Assembly: GCA_001302245.1 (NCBI GenBank)
Contig: LGYU01000009.1
Coordinates: forward strand, 124,001 to 188,000
Source: Chitinophagaceae bacterium PMP191F
Lineage (GTDB): Bacteria > Bacteroidota > Bacteroidia > Chitinophagales > Chitinophagaceae
DNA length: 64,000 nucleotides
Direction of reading: 5' to 3'
In this document: piece after piece, positions 19,368 to 27,282 of the stretch
How positions within the stretch are numbered: position 1 is the stretch's first letter
How the letters are laid out: every line of letters starts with the position of its first letter
Position numbers and translations under genes: made by a program
The notes under the pieces: model-generated
Seen by the model: only the letters and a program-made list of their open reading frames with translations
Database searches by the model: none
What the model was told of the DNA's origin: nothing

Positions 19368-21263
19368 CTAGTCCATAAAGAAGCCTAATTTCTTCAACCG
19401 GGCTACAATGGCTCCCTTGGTTCTTTTGAACTGTGTGGTCAGGTTGGCTATTGACCAGCCATCTTCATACAACTCCTGCAACTGCTGATCATCTTCTGCC
19501 GTCCAGGGTTTATAGGCATCTTTATTTGCCTCACGTTTTTGCAAAACAGTGTATGCAGGGGTGGCCGGTTTTATGATCTGCTTGTTGCCGCCCGGAGATT
19601 TTTTGGCCAAAGCCTCTTTGTCTTTTGAAGCGGAGTTGTCAAACTTTCTGGTCTTCTCTACTTTTTCTACATGTATGTACGGAGATGATTTGAATGTTTT
19701 TGGTACAAGTGTTTCTGGTATATACAGATCACGGCGGGCACGGGTGATGGCTACATACAGCAGGTTAATATCTTCATTCAGCTTTGCGATGTTAAATGGC
19801 TCGGCCGGATCAATCTGGTGTTTTTCTTTTAATTCTTCCAATTTGGCTTCTGACAGAAAATCGTTCACAAGATAAACCACGTCGTATTCCATTCCCTTGG
19901 CACGATGTACGGTAGAAAAGATCATTTCTGCTTTATCCCGTTCTTCATCGCCGGTGTGCAGTTTCTTCAACAATTTAAGGATATCATAGATCTCGTTGCC
20001 ATATTCATGCACTATTTCAACCATTGTTGACAACTGTTTGTCATCTGTTTTCTCAATATAATCTTCCAGTTCGTCTATGTTTTTCATAGACCTGATCATT
20101 TTATCCTGGATATTCTCATATTTGCCATTGTGCAGGTTCAACACGTCGTACAATGAGGTGCCGTCATCTGCATAGGTATAGGAACTGATATTGCCTTCAA
20201 AATAGATATGCTTCACCTTTCTGTTATCAGTTACATAGTCTATCGCTTTTAAAAGCAGTCCCAGGTTGGTGCGGGCAATGGTTGCTTTTACAACATTCTT
20301 ATTCCCTTTTCCTTTTCCGGTGATGGATACCGGTTGGAATTGACCCAGGTGACTTTTGAGATATAGTACTTCTGAGGCAAGGTCTGCAATGTCCTGTCCA
20401 AAACGGAAACTGGCAGAGAGTTGTAACGTATTAAAGTTGGTTTTGTGTAATGAATTGATGGCATGCCGCCATGCGTAGATCTGTTGATGTACATCACCTA
20501 CAATTACTTTTGTTGCTTTCTGACTGAGGAATACATGCAGCATGGCAGCAGAAGCGTCCTGTGCTTCATCAAAAAGAATATAATCGAAAGGCAATACTGG
20601 TGCGGAAAGCTGGAATTTTTTCAGGTAGAAATCATGGGTGATCTCAATTTCGCCTTTATCCATTTTCGCCAGCAACAGCCGTGTACCGTTTTCGATAATA
20701 CTATAAGCTGAAGAAACAAACGTCTTTGTTTTAGGATCAGTAATAGTATCGAGATAATTCAGTTCCTGCACCCGTGCTTTATCACTGTTGCAGAAATAAG
20801 TAATGAATTTATCAATATGGTTGGCAATGACATATTCTGTATGTCTTTCCCCGGTTCCCTGAAGTCCCAGTAGCTCTACTATTTCTCCGGTTTTGTATCC
20901 CTTAGCCCTCACTTTGTAGTCATGGCGGAATACAACGTGTTTGTATGCCAGCGAATGAGCTGTTTCTACTTTTACATTACTGAGTTCACGTGCTGCAAAT
21001 TTGCGTGCAGCTTCCAGTTTTACAGATTTGTTGAAGGCAATATATAATATCCGCGTATTACCCGGTCTGGATGCGGCATATTCAATGATGGTGGTGGTTT
21101 TGCCCGAACCGGCTACTGCATTGATGGTAAGATTTCCCTGTGATTCAATAACGGCTACCTGCTGATCAGTAAGTAGCTGATCATTGGTCAATGACTGATT
21201 CCCGTTCTTAAGCGTATTGTTTTTTGCAGATACCGGAGACTTCAATTGTTTTTCTTTCGACAT
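19368..21263 (-). CDS. UvrD/REP-like superfamily 1 DNA helicase with SANT/HTH-like C-terminus
   Basis: This 631-aa protein is a 3'-5' SF1A-type helicase by motifs: Q motif LTDQQVAVIE, Walker A AGSGKTTTI (residues 51-59), Walker B DYILFDEAQDAS, motif III GDVHQQIYAWRHA, a UvrD_C_2-type segment FSTVHRAKGMEYDVVYLVND and motif VI LLYVAITRARRDLY. It is short for UvrD and resembles FBH1-like and phage-type helicases. The last 50 residues (YKPWTAEDDQQLQELYEDGW ... AIVARLKKLGFF) look like a SANT/Myb or HTH module that could bind DNA or a partner. A likely role is displacing recombination intermediates or other DNA repair; this is inference. A promoter with both boxes lies upstream. Confidence 0.88.
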   Translation of the reverse strand: MSKEKQLKSPVSAKNNTLKNGNQSLTNDQLLTDQQVAVIESQGNLTINAVAGSGKTTTIIEYAASRPGNTRILYIAFNKSVKLEAARKFAARELSNVKVETAHSLAYKHVVFRHDYKVRAKGYKTGEIVELLGLQGTGERHTEYVIANHIDKFITYFCNSDKARVQELNYLDTITDPKTKTFVSSAYSIIENGTRLLLAKMDKGEIEITHDFYLKKFQLSAPVLPFDYILFDEAQDASAAMLHVFLSQKATKVIVGDVHQQIYAWRHAINSLHKTNFNTLQLSASFRFGQDIADLASEVLYLKSHLGQFQPVSITGKGKGNKNVVKATIARTNLGLLLKAIDYVTDNRKVKHIYFEGNISSYTYADDGTSLYDVLNLHNGKYENIQDKMIRSMKNIDELEDYIEKTDDKQLSTMVEIVHEYGNEIYDILKLLKKLHTGDEERDKAEMIFSTVHRAKGMEYDVVYLVNDFLSEAKLEELKEKHQIDPAEPFNIAKLNEDINLLYVAITRARRDLYIPETLVPKTFKSSPYIHVEKVEKTRKFDNSASKDKEALAKKSPGGNKQIIKPATPAYTVLQKREANKDAYKPWTAEDDQQLQELYEDGWSIANLTTQFKRTKGAIVARLKKLGFFMD

Positions 21264-21298
21264 ACTTCACGTTGTGATTCACAAACTTCAAAGAAAAT

Positions 21299-21331
21299 CA
21301 AATATAGATTTTATCCTGTTGCTGAAACAAA
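21299..21331 (-). promoter_or_regulatory. Promoter of the helicase gene
   Basis: On the minus strand TTTG (21331-21328) is followed after 21 nt by TATATTTG (21306-21299), fitting the Bacteroidota -33/-7 pattern at the long end of the spacing range. It lies 36 nt before the ATG at 21263. Confidence 0.55.
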
Positions 21332-21579
21332 CATACTCCGATAAATAGGTGAGAGAAGCAGGCAAAAATTTTAAGTATAGTTATTGTATGCAACGGCAGA
21401 CATTGATCTTTTTAAATGCCGGTAGCTTTTAAGAAATTTAAGGAAGGGGTGTCATAGTACCGCAGGTAGCGGACCTGTGCACTTTTCATGCCCAGCACCG
21501 GATAATTTGCCGGAAAAAGGATTGTATGCTTGAAATTGATCGTTTGGGGACTGTTTTTCTAATCTTTCACTGAAAGTTT

Positions 21580-21609
21580 TTTGTTGAAAGATGATTTTGC
21601 CTATTTTTG
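21580..21609 (+). promoter_or_regulatory. Promoter of the tRNA-Met gene
   Basis: TTTG (21580-21583), an 18-nt spacer and TATTTTTG (21602-21609) form a near-ideal TTTG/TAnnTTTG promoter. Transcription would start about 30 nt before the tRNA. It is the best promoter in the window and a useful reference for the weaker ones. Confidence 0.85.
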
Positions 21610-21647
21610 CAACCCGTTTTATAGGAATAGCCTCAAAACGACATTTT

Positions 21648-21721
21648 GGCGAGGTAGCTCAGTTGGTTAGAGCATCGGATTCATAACCCGAAGGTCGGCA
21701 GTTCAAATCTGCTCCTCGCTA
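21648..21721 (+). tRNA. tRNA-Met (anticodon CAT)
   Basis: The 74-nt cloverleaf has an acceptor stem GGCGAGG/CCTCGCT (first pair G-U), a D arm with GCTC/GAGC, the anticodon loop TTCATAA giving CAT, a TTCAAAT T-loop and discriminator A. CCA is not encoded. Position 1 is paired and there is no initiator-type stack of three G-C pairs under the anticodon, so this should be elongator Met. A tRNA-Ile2 with a modified C34 cannot be excluded from sequence alone. Confidence 0.93.
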
Positions 21722-21734
21722 CGCTTTAATGATA

Positions 21735-21772
21735 AAGCCTTGAGTATGATACTCAGGGCTTATTATTCTTTC
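21735..21772 (+). terminator. Terminator of the tRNA gene
   Basis: A 12-bp stem with one G-U pair (21735-21746 with 21750-21761) has a 3-nt loop and is followed by ATTATTCTTTC, 13 bases past the tRNA. Confidence 0.75.
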
Positions 21773-21774
21773 AA

Positions 21775-21800
21775 GTTACTTAAATATTAATTTAAGTAAC
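21775..21800. repeat. 11-bp inverted repeat beside the tRNA
   Basis: GTTACTTAAAT and its exact complement ATTTAAGTAAC flank a 4-nt ATTA loop. It lies directly after the tRNA terminator and could be a terminator for minus-strand transcripts or a recombination relic. Confidence 0.6.
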
Positions 21801-21858
21801 CGGTAATAGCGTGAGTGATTTCGTCGCTTTTTCTTTCATTAACTTCTTCAGACATATT
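21787..21858 (-). pseudogene. Possible remnant of a small coding sequence
   Basis: A minus-strand frame between two stops contains an ATG (21855-21853) followed by 22 codons (MSEEVNERKS ... ITGYLN) with a charged, protein-like composition. It is either a very short peptide or the 3' remnant of a decayed gene next to the tRNA. Its stop lies inside the inverted repeat. Evidence is compositional only. Confidence 0.2.
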
Positions 21859-21950
21859 ATATATATCAATATATCCGAGACCCTTCTACAATAAAAGTAA
21901 GCTTCTACTCCTTATTATAAAATATCGATTCAAAGTACTTGTAAAGCAAC

Positions 21951-22694
21951 TCAATTCTCACAATGTTTCTTAATAGTTCTCATTAATCGAACAGCCATAT
22001 TGGCAACAGAACGATCTGTTTGATAATGATCATACCTAGCAGTCATTGATAAACTCAATAACCTATCATAGTCAGGTTGAATAGGTGGACAATACTTAGC
22101 GACTAAATTTGCTAAATGATGATGTCTTGATAAGTTCTCGTTCGAATGGAAATTTTTATACTGATCGATGTTTTCGATCTTAATACTCTTTCCTTCTTCT
22201 TTGCCTCTTATCGAGAATGGGAAAATTTTGTATGATACGAAATGAAGCGAAGCATAGAAAGCAGTCGTTACTACCCAGTCACTCAAGTCTTGCCCAACTA
22301 AAAGATGTTCACATGCTTTTTCATATTTTAAGAAATATCCGTCGGCATTTAGGCAATCTTCATTTATGGTTTTTGAGTGGGCCATAAACATAAAAATTAT
22401 ATGAAAGTCGTCGTTGATAATTGACTCTTGGAAATTGCGAGAGAATACAAATGCCTCTCTAAATTCATCGGATAAATACTGAGTTTTATCGACGATAAAT
22501 AAAGCAGAAAATGTCGATATACTTTCAGCTCTCAGATGTATAGTGTATAACTTGTATCCTTTTGCGGATAGGGAATTGAATAAATCTTCGCAACAAGATT
22601 GCGCTTTGTCAATATTTTGCTCGAATGTCTTTGACAGGATTCGCGCCTGCTCTGTCATTCCAGTTTTTTTGCCTAATTGATAAGCATTAATCAA
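21951..22694 (-). CDS. HEPN-like protein of unknown function, probably lacking its original 5' end
   Basis: The 247-aa reading frame has no ATG near its start; the first available start is TTG at 22694, with Met13 at 22658 the first ATG. The N-terminal half is unrecognised. The C-terminal half (about 130-245: SDWVVTTAFYASLHFVSYK, SRHHHLANLVAKY, LLSLSMTARYDHYQ, RLMRTIKKH) has the all-helical HEPN look with an aRY-type motif, seen in nucleotide-binding toxins and antiphage proteins; this is a pattern judgement. The frame stays open for nine more codons upstream of the TTG, reading natural protein (TQSFTDDE), until it hits the TGA that ends the next gene. That suggests a 5'-truncated or joined gene beside the tRNA. 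Confidence 0.55.
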   Translation of the reverse strand: MINAYQLGKKTGMTEQARILSKTFEQNIDKAQSCCEDLFNSLSAKGYKLYTIHLRAESISTFSALFIVDKTQYLSDEFREAFVFSRNFQESIINDDFHIIFMFMAHSKTINEDCLNADGYFLKYEKACEHLLVGQDLSDWVVTTAFYASLHFVSYKIFPFSIRGKEEGKSIKIENIDQYKNFHSNENLSRHHHLANLVAKYCPPIQPDYDRLLSLSMTARYDHYQTDRSVANMAVRLMRTIKKHCEN

Positions 22695-22721
22695 TTCGTC
22701 ATCCGTGAATGACTGAGTATT

Positions 22722-23246
22722 TCACTTTTGTTTCCGGAAGCTTTTGAGAAAGAAATTTTTATTCCGGTAATATAGTAAAACAGGCGAAGTGGTAACGCCG
22801 CGTTTTTTCCAGTTGGCAGGAATGGATGCAAAAGAAGTATCAGTGTTCAGGTAAATATCTGGTTTGCCATCGTGGTCAAAATCGTGTACTATAAACTTAG
22901 GAAATAGCGGAAACCTGTAAGCGCTTTTGTTTAATGAGTCAACAGGTTCCAGCAGCGGCATATCTGTTACAAGAAATGGGAAATTAAATTTCCGGTGATC
23001 CGCACTTAATACAATTGACAGGCTGAAGTACAAATGCGCTCCGCCATTGCCAGTAAAAAATATGCTATCTGTTTGGTTATCGCCGTCAAGATCCCAGTTG
23101 CCAGAATAATCATGTATCTGCTTTGTTGCATCATATCTGTACTTCAGTGCAGGATTCGTTTTTGCGTAATGTTCCCGGAAAGAATTTTCCTGGGCTATAA
23201 GGTACCCGGTAAACATTGTAAATAGCAGTAGTAAGCCTGTCCTCAT
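22722..23246 (-). CDS. Secreted protein with two FG-GAP/VCBS-type calcium loops
   Basis: The 174-aa protein has a signal peptide (MRTGLLLLFTMFTGYLIAQ) and two DxDxDGxxD-like calcium-binding loops, DLDGDNQTD near residue 52 and DFDHDGKPD near 123, typical of FG-GAP/VCBS beta-propeller units. It is too short for a full propeller, so it is a one- or two-blade protein of unknown role, probably periplasmic or surface-exposed. It is divergent from the CE15 esterase gene. Its TGA stop (22724-22722) is in the same frame as the HEPN-like sequence downstream. Confidence 0.65.
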   Translation of the reverse strand: MRTGLLLLFTMFTGYLIAQENSFREHYAKTNPALKYRYDATKQIHDYSGNWDLDGDNQTDSIFFTGNGGAHLYFSLSIVLSADHRKFNFPFLVTDMPLLEPVDSLNKSAYRFPLFPKFIVHDFDHDGKPDIYLNTDTSFASIPANWKKRGVTTSPVLLYYRNKNFFLKSFRKQK

Positions 23247-23402
23247 ACATATTCAGATACAAAAACGCAGAAATTTCATAATAAATAATGAACGTCTTTG
23301 TATATGTATCCACGGGGTTATTAAGTAAAGGAGGAATGATTTATTTTATCTAAATTGTAAACGATTACATTTTTCTTCTTTCAATTGCCTAACCATATCA
23401 AA

Positions 23403-24911
23403 ATGAAACGTTTACTTACCATACTGCAGCTTTTTTGCTGTACGTCGCTTGCTGCCCAAACATCCTATTCACCGCCAGTTACCTTTACTGCCGAACAGGA
23501 TCATCAGAATATGATGGACCAACTGGGCATCCGCAAATTGCGCCCCGGACCCAGTGGTAACGAAAATGCTCCCAATCATGCCAACTACGACGAAGCGCTG
23601 GCAAATCCTTATCCACAGCTCCCCGATGCATTGACCACTAAGAATGGGAAAAAGGTAACCACTCCCGATATGTGGTGGAAACAGCGTCGCCCTGAAATAA
23701 TAGAAGATATGGAAAGAGAGGTGTATGGCAGGTTACCCAAAAAAACTCCTGCTGTAACCTGGACGGTAAAAATACAGGAGCGTGAATTTGTTGGCCGCAC
23801 ACCTGTACTGGTAAAACAATTAGTAGGTCATGTTGACAACAGTGAATATCCATTGATCGATGTAAATATTTCTATGGTATTGGTTACTCCACTCAATGCA
23901 AAAGGTAAAGTACCGGTATTGATGATGTTTGGCAGACCGGTATTGCCTGCACCTGTACAACCTGATCCGGAAAGTATGGAGAAGATCAATGATGCAATAA
24001 AAAAATTACTGGTCAATGCTGATCCGGAATTGAAAACTGTTTTTGAAAAATATCCTGCCTATAATCCTGTACAACGGTCTGCTGCAGTCAATCCTTTTGG
24101 GCCTCCGCCGGCTACAGGTGCAGAACCTTCAGAACAATTACTGGCAGCAGGGTGGGGATATGCCACTATTGATCCGGGTAGCATACAGGCTGATAATGGT
24201 GCCGGTTTAACACGTGGTATCATTGGGCTTGTTAATAAAGGACAACCGCGTAAACCGGACGACTGGGGTTCATTACGCGCATGGGCATGGGGTGCAGCAC
24301 GCGGACTTGATTATCTTGAAACAGATACAATGGTGAATGCAAAACATGTAGGTATTGAAGGCGTATCACGGTATGGAAAAGCTGCATTGGTAACACAGGC
24401 ATTTGAACCACGGTTTGCCATTGCATTGATCGGTTCTTCCGGCAAAGGCGGCGCTGTACCGCACAGACGCAATTACGGAGAGGCGGTAGAGAATTTAACA
24501 GCCAGTGGAGAGTATCATTGGATGTGCGGCAATTATCTGAAATATGGCACTGCAGAATCTTCGTTTGGCAGTAAAACTACGGCTGATCTTCCTGTCGATT
24601 CGCATGAACTGATCGCCCTGTGTGCACCACGTCCGGTATTTATCAGTTATGGTATACCTGCAGGTGGAGATCCTGGCTGGCTGGATCAGCAGGGAAGTTA
24701 TATGGCTGCTGTTGCCGCAGGACCTGTATTCAGGCTATTGGGTGCCAGAGATCTTGGTGTTGCTGATGATTATAAAACCGCAAAGATGCCTGTACATAAT
24801 ACCTCCATGCTGGATGGAGAACTGGCCTGGCGTCAGCACGACGGCGGACATACTGATGCGCCTAATATGAAATATTTTATCAGTTGGGCAAAGAAATATA
24901 CCACGGATTAA
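23403..24911 (+). CDS. Carbohydrate esterase family 15 (4-O-methyl-glucuronoyl methylesterase-like)
   Basis: CE15 enzymes cleave the ester between lignin alcohols and 4-O-methyl-glucuronic acid on xylan. The 502-aa protein starts at the ATG at 23403, which opens a signal peptide (MKRLLTILQLFCCTSLAAQ); the frame extends to a TTG at 23385. The alpha/beta-hydrolase carries the CE15 signature GVSRYGKAAL with nucleophile Ser322 (usual form GCSRxGK), upstream RAWAWGAARGLDYLE, and a C-terminal His in RQHDGGHTDAPN (His479 or His483). Length and motifs fit bacterial CE15. It is not beside xylanases here, so the xylan/lignin role rests on family knowledge. Confidence 0.88.
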   Translation: MKRLLTILQLFCCTSLAAQTSYSPPVTFTAEQDHQNMMDQLGIRKLRPGPSGNENAPNHANYDEALANPYPQLPDALTTKNGKKVTTPDMWWKQRRPEIIEDMEREVYGRLPKKTPAVTWTVKIQEREFVGRTPVLVKQLVGHVDNSEYPLIDVNISMVLVTPLNAKGKVPVLMMFGRPVLPAPVQPDPESMEKINDAIKKLLVNADPELKTVFEKYPAYNPVQRSAAVNPFGPPPATGAEPSEQLLAAGWGYATIDPGSIQADNGAGLTRGIIGLVNKGQPRKPDDWGSLRAWAWGAARGLDYLETDTMVNAKHVGIEGVSRYGKAALVTQAFEPRFAIALIGSSGKGGAVPHRRNYGEAVENLTASGEYHWMCGNYLKYGTAESSFGSKTTADLPVDSHELIALCAPRPVFISYGIPAGGDPGWLDQQGSYMAAVAAGPVFRLLGARDLGVADDYKTAKMPVHNTSMLDGELAWRQHDGGHTDAPNMKYFISWAKKYTTD

Positions 24912-24918
24912 TGTAAAG

Positions 24919-24965
24919 CACAGATTATGCGGATTGAAAAAAGCAGATTACACTGATCCGCACAG
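24919..24965. repeat. Short intergenic repeat of the CAGATTA type
   Basis: CAGATTA occurs at 24920 and 24944, with inverted GCGGAT/ATCCGC copies between and after. It lies in the gap between convergent genes and overlaps nothing coding. It resembles dispersed intergenic motifs rather than a terminator. Confidence 0.4.
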
Positions 24966-24974
24966 CCCATGTTT

Positions 24975-25577
24975 TTATCTGTATCTGCGTTTCCAGATGC
25001 GATACCATTGTTTGTTTTTGGGATAACTTCTGTGCGAGGTCATGTTATTGAAGATCAGTGCCGAACACAACAATATCAATACGCCGCTCAGCACGGGGCT
25101 CAGCACGTACCAGTAACCCAGTTGCTGAATTTTGGCAGAGCCGATGTTGGCAATCAATCCTGTGGCACCGCCCGGCGGATGCAGTGTCTTGGATATCTGC
25201 ATACATACTATGGATAGTGAAACAGTCAGCGCTGCAGAAAGCCATACTTCACCCGGTATCAGTTTGTGAATGGTAACACCAATGATGGCAGAGAGCACGT
25301 GTCCACCGATAAGATTCCGTGGTTGTGAAAACGGGCTGTTGATAACGCCATAGATCAGTACGGCAGAGGCACCGAACGAGCCGATCAGGAACAGGTTATC
25401 GTAAGCGGTGAAATGATTGCTGTTCAGAAAACCAATCATGCCTATTCCAAAAAAAGAGCCGATAAAGGTCCATATATGTTCTTTTACATCTACCAGCGTT
25501 TCCTTGTACATGATATACCGCGCCATGCGATATCGTTTCCGGATGCTTTTTTTCAGGGCTTCGTTCTGCTGCAGCAT
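24975..25577 (-). CDS. HPP-family integral membrane protein
   Basis: The 200-aa protein has four to five membrane helices (IWTFIGSFFGIGMIGFLNS; LFLIGSFGASAVLIYGV; LSAIIGVTIHKLI; VWLSAALTVSLSIVCMQ; YVLSPVLSGVLILLCSALIF) and the family signature LHPPGGATGL after helix 4. Some members carry nitrite across plastid membranes, but most bacterial ones are uncharacterised. It starts at an ATG 17 nt downstream of the aminotransferase terminator, so it is probably transcribed separately. Confidence 0.85.
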   Translation of the reverse strand: MLQQNEALKKSIRKRYRMARYIMYKETLVDVKEHIWTFIGSFFGIGMIGFLNSNHFTAYDNLFLIGSFGASAVLIYGVINSPFSQPRNLIGGHVLSAIIGVTIHKLIPGEVWLSAALTVSLSIVCMQISKTLHPPGGATGLIANIGSAKIQQLGYWYVLSPVLSGVLILLCSALIFNNMTSHRSYPKNKQWYRIWKRRYR

Positions 25578-25593
25578 TGTGGTTTACTTTAAT

Positions 25594-25624
25594 AAAAAGT
25601 CCGGCTGTAATAACCGGACTTTTT
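25594..25624 (-). terminator. Terminator of the aminotransferase gene
   Basis: An 11-bp stem (AAAAAGTCCGG with CCGGACTTTTT) has a 9-nt loop, lies 27 nt past the aminotransferase stop on the minus strand and provides a T-tract. Confidence 0.8.
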
Positions 25625-25650
25625 CAATGCACTATCAATGTTGGTAATGA

Positions 25651-26847
25651 TCAGTTTGTTTTGCCGGGATATTGTTGTAATGCTACTTCCAGGCAATCCA
25701 TCGCTTTATTGAGCTCTTCTGTGTTGAGCACATAAGCCAAACGCACTTCATTCAATCCAAGTCCTTTGGTACCATAAAAACCGGTGGCGGGCGCCAGCAT
25801 TACTGTTTGCTTGTCGTGGGAAAATGATTCCAGCAACCATTGACAGAAATTATCTGCATTGTCAATTGGCAAACGTGCAATAGCATAGAATGCGCCGCCG
25901 GGATTGGGACAAAATACACCAGGCATAGCATTTAATCTTTGTACCAGTACATCACGTCTTTTCAGGTATTCTGCTTTGGTGGAATCAAAATAATTATCTG
26001 GCAGATCAATTGCAGCTTCGCCCAGTATCTGTGCAAAAGAAGGAGGGCTAAGTCTTGCCTGTGCAAACTTCATAGCAGCATTCAGTACCTCTTTATTACG
26101 CGTAACAAACGCACCGATACGTCCACCACAGGCACTGTAACGTTTAGAAATAGTATCCATCAGGATCACATTGTCTTCTGCGCCTTTCAGTTGCATAGCG
26201 CTGAAATGTTCACCTCCGTAACAGAATTCACGGTATGCTTCGTCAGAGAAAAGGTACAGGTTGTGTTTGATGATGATCTGTTTCAATGTCTCCATTTCCT
26301 CACGGCTGTACAGGTAACCGGTAGGATTGTTGGGGTTACAGATCACAATAGCTTTTGTTTTGGATGTAATCACCTTTTCAAACTCGGCAATGGGCGGTAA
26401 TGCGAATCCGTCTTCAATGTGTGCGGTAATAGGTTTTACCACCACACCTGCTTCCACTGCAAAACCATTGTAATTGGCATAGAACGGCTCGGGGATGATC
26501 ACTTCATCACCGGCATCCAGGCAGGCCATAAAACCAAACAGGATGGCTTCTGAACCACCCGTAGTAACAATGATCTGTGTATGATCAATTTCAATATTAT
26601 TTTTATGATAATAACTAACCAGTTTGCGGCGGTAGCTTTCATTACCGGCACTGTGACTGTATTCCAGTACTTTAAAATCAGCATGACGAACCGCATCAAG
26701 GATGGTGTGAGGTGTTTCAATATCGGGCTGACCAATATTAAGATGATATACTTTCACACCTTTTGTACGTGCTGCTTCTGCAAAAGGCACCAGCTTACGG
26801 ATGGGAGATGGTGGCATTTCATGGCCACGGCGACTGATTGTTAACAT
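25651..26847 (-). CDS. Pyridoxal-phosphate-dependent class I/II aminotransferase (AspC-like)
   Basis: The 398-aa fold-type I enzyme transfers amino groups between an amino acid (probably aspartate or an aromatic one) and 2-oxoglutarate. Visible motifs are GQPD near residue 39, TTGGSEAI (95-102), NPNNPTG (171-177), SDEAY with the PLP-pyridine Asp202, Lys235 in DTISKRYSACGGRIG as the Schiff-base lysine, and the C-terminal substrate-carboxylate Arg region (LNEVRLAYVL). Length is typical. Substrate specificity cannot be told from motifs. The ATG sits 4 nt after a TATATTTG box, suggesting a leaderless message. Confidence 0.9.
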   Translation of the reverse strand: MLTISRRGHEMPPSPIRKLVPFAEAARTKGVKVYHLNIGQPDIETPHTILDAVRHADFKVLEYSHSAGNESYRRKLVSYYHKNNIEIDHTQIIVTTGGSEAILFGFMACLDAGDEVIIPEPFYANYNGFAVEAGVVVKPITAHIEDGFALPPIAEFEKVITSKTKAIVICNPNNPTGYLYSREEMETLKQIIIKHNLYLFSDEAYREFCYGGEHFSAMQLKGAEDNVILMDTISKRYSACGGRIGAFVTRNKEVLNAAMKFAQARLSPPSFAQILGEAAIDLPDNYFDSTKAEYLKRRDVLVQRLNAMPGVFCPNPGGAFYAIARLPIDNADNFCQWLLESFSHDKQTVMLAPATGFYGTKGLGLNEVRLAYVLNTEELNKAMDCLEVALQQYPGKTN

Positions 26848-26851
26848 GGCG

Positions 26852-26859
26852 CAAATATA
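26852..26859 (-). promoter_or_regulatory. -7 box 4 nt before the aminotransferase ATG
   Basis: On the minus strand TATATTTG is followed by GCGC-like 4 nt and then the ATG at 26847. Standard geometry would place transcription start at or next to the A of the ATG. No -33 TTTG is evident. Confidence 0.55.
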
Positions 26860-26880
26860 AGCAGTTACAGATTATCAGCT

Positions 26881-27165
26881 TTGGGTTCCTGGTTTCAGGT
26901 TCGTGAATTGTCAGTCGTGAGTGTTCACTGCTATCTTTCCCCGTAGCCTGTTTTATGCAAAGACAGCTACGTTTAGCAAAGGAGCAATGACTTTTGGATT
27001 TTTTGAACCATAAAGACACGGAGACACAAAAGAGTACGAAGAAAAGTGTTAGCTTTAGGTATTAGCTGTTTAGCCGCGAGTCCTTGTCCCTTTTCAGACC
27101 TCCGACTTCGGACTTCAGCCTTCCTTGTATCTTAAACCTTTTCCTTGTCAATTTAACCATCCAGC
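26881..27165. repeat. Composite intergenic repeat, copy R1
   Basis: Two modules shared with other gaps are present. 26881-26932 carries the GTTCGTGAATTGTCAG-type module. 27081-27109 (TCCTTGTCCCTTTTC followed by GACnTCCGACTTC) matches the reverse complement of 31495-31523 with two mismatches over 29 nt. Between them is a spacer with GACACGGAGACAC. No ORF with coding character covers this gap. Confidence 0.65.
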
Positions 27166-27216
27166 CCTCCCGCCTGCATTTACCTTCCATCCCCTTCAGT
27201 TCCTGATCGACACTTT

Positions 27217-27224
27217 TATATTTG
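27217..27224 (+). promoter_or_regulatory. Candidate -7 box for the M28 peptidase
   Basis: TATATTTG lies 58 nt before the ATG at 27283. No -33 TTTG is seen at the expected spacing. Confidence 0.4.
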
Positions 27225-27282
27225 TCTGTACAGGAGGAGGTTAATAATTTCCCCGTAGAAATCGTCACCAAAAAACAGTCAG

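Noticed and set aside
21648-22724. A full integrative element at tRNA-Met
   Set aside because: No integrase and no duplicated tRNA 3' end are visible; only debris-like features support past insertion.
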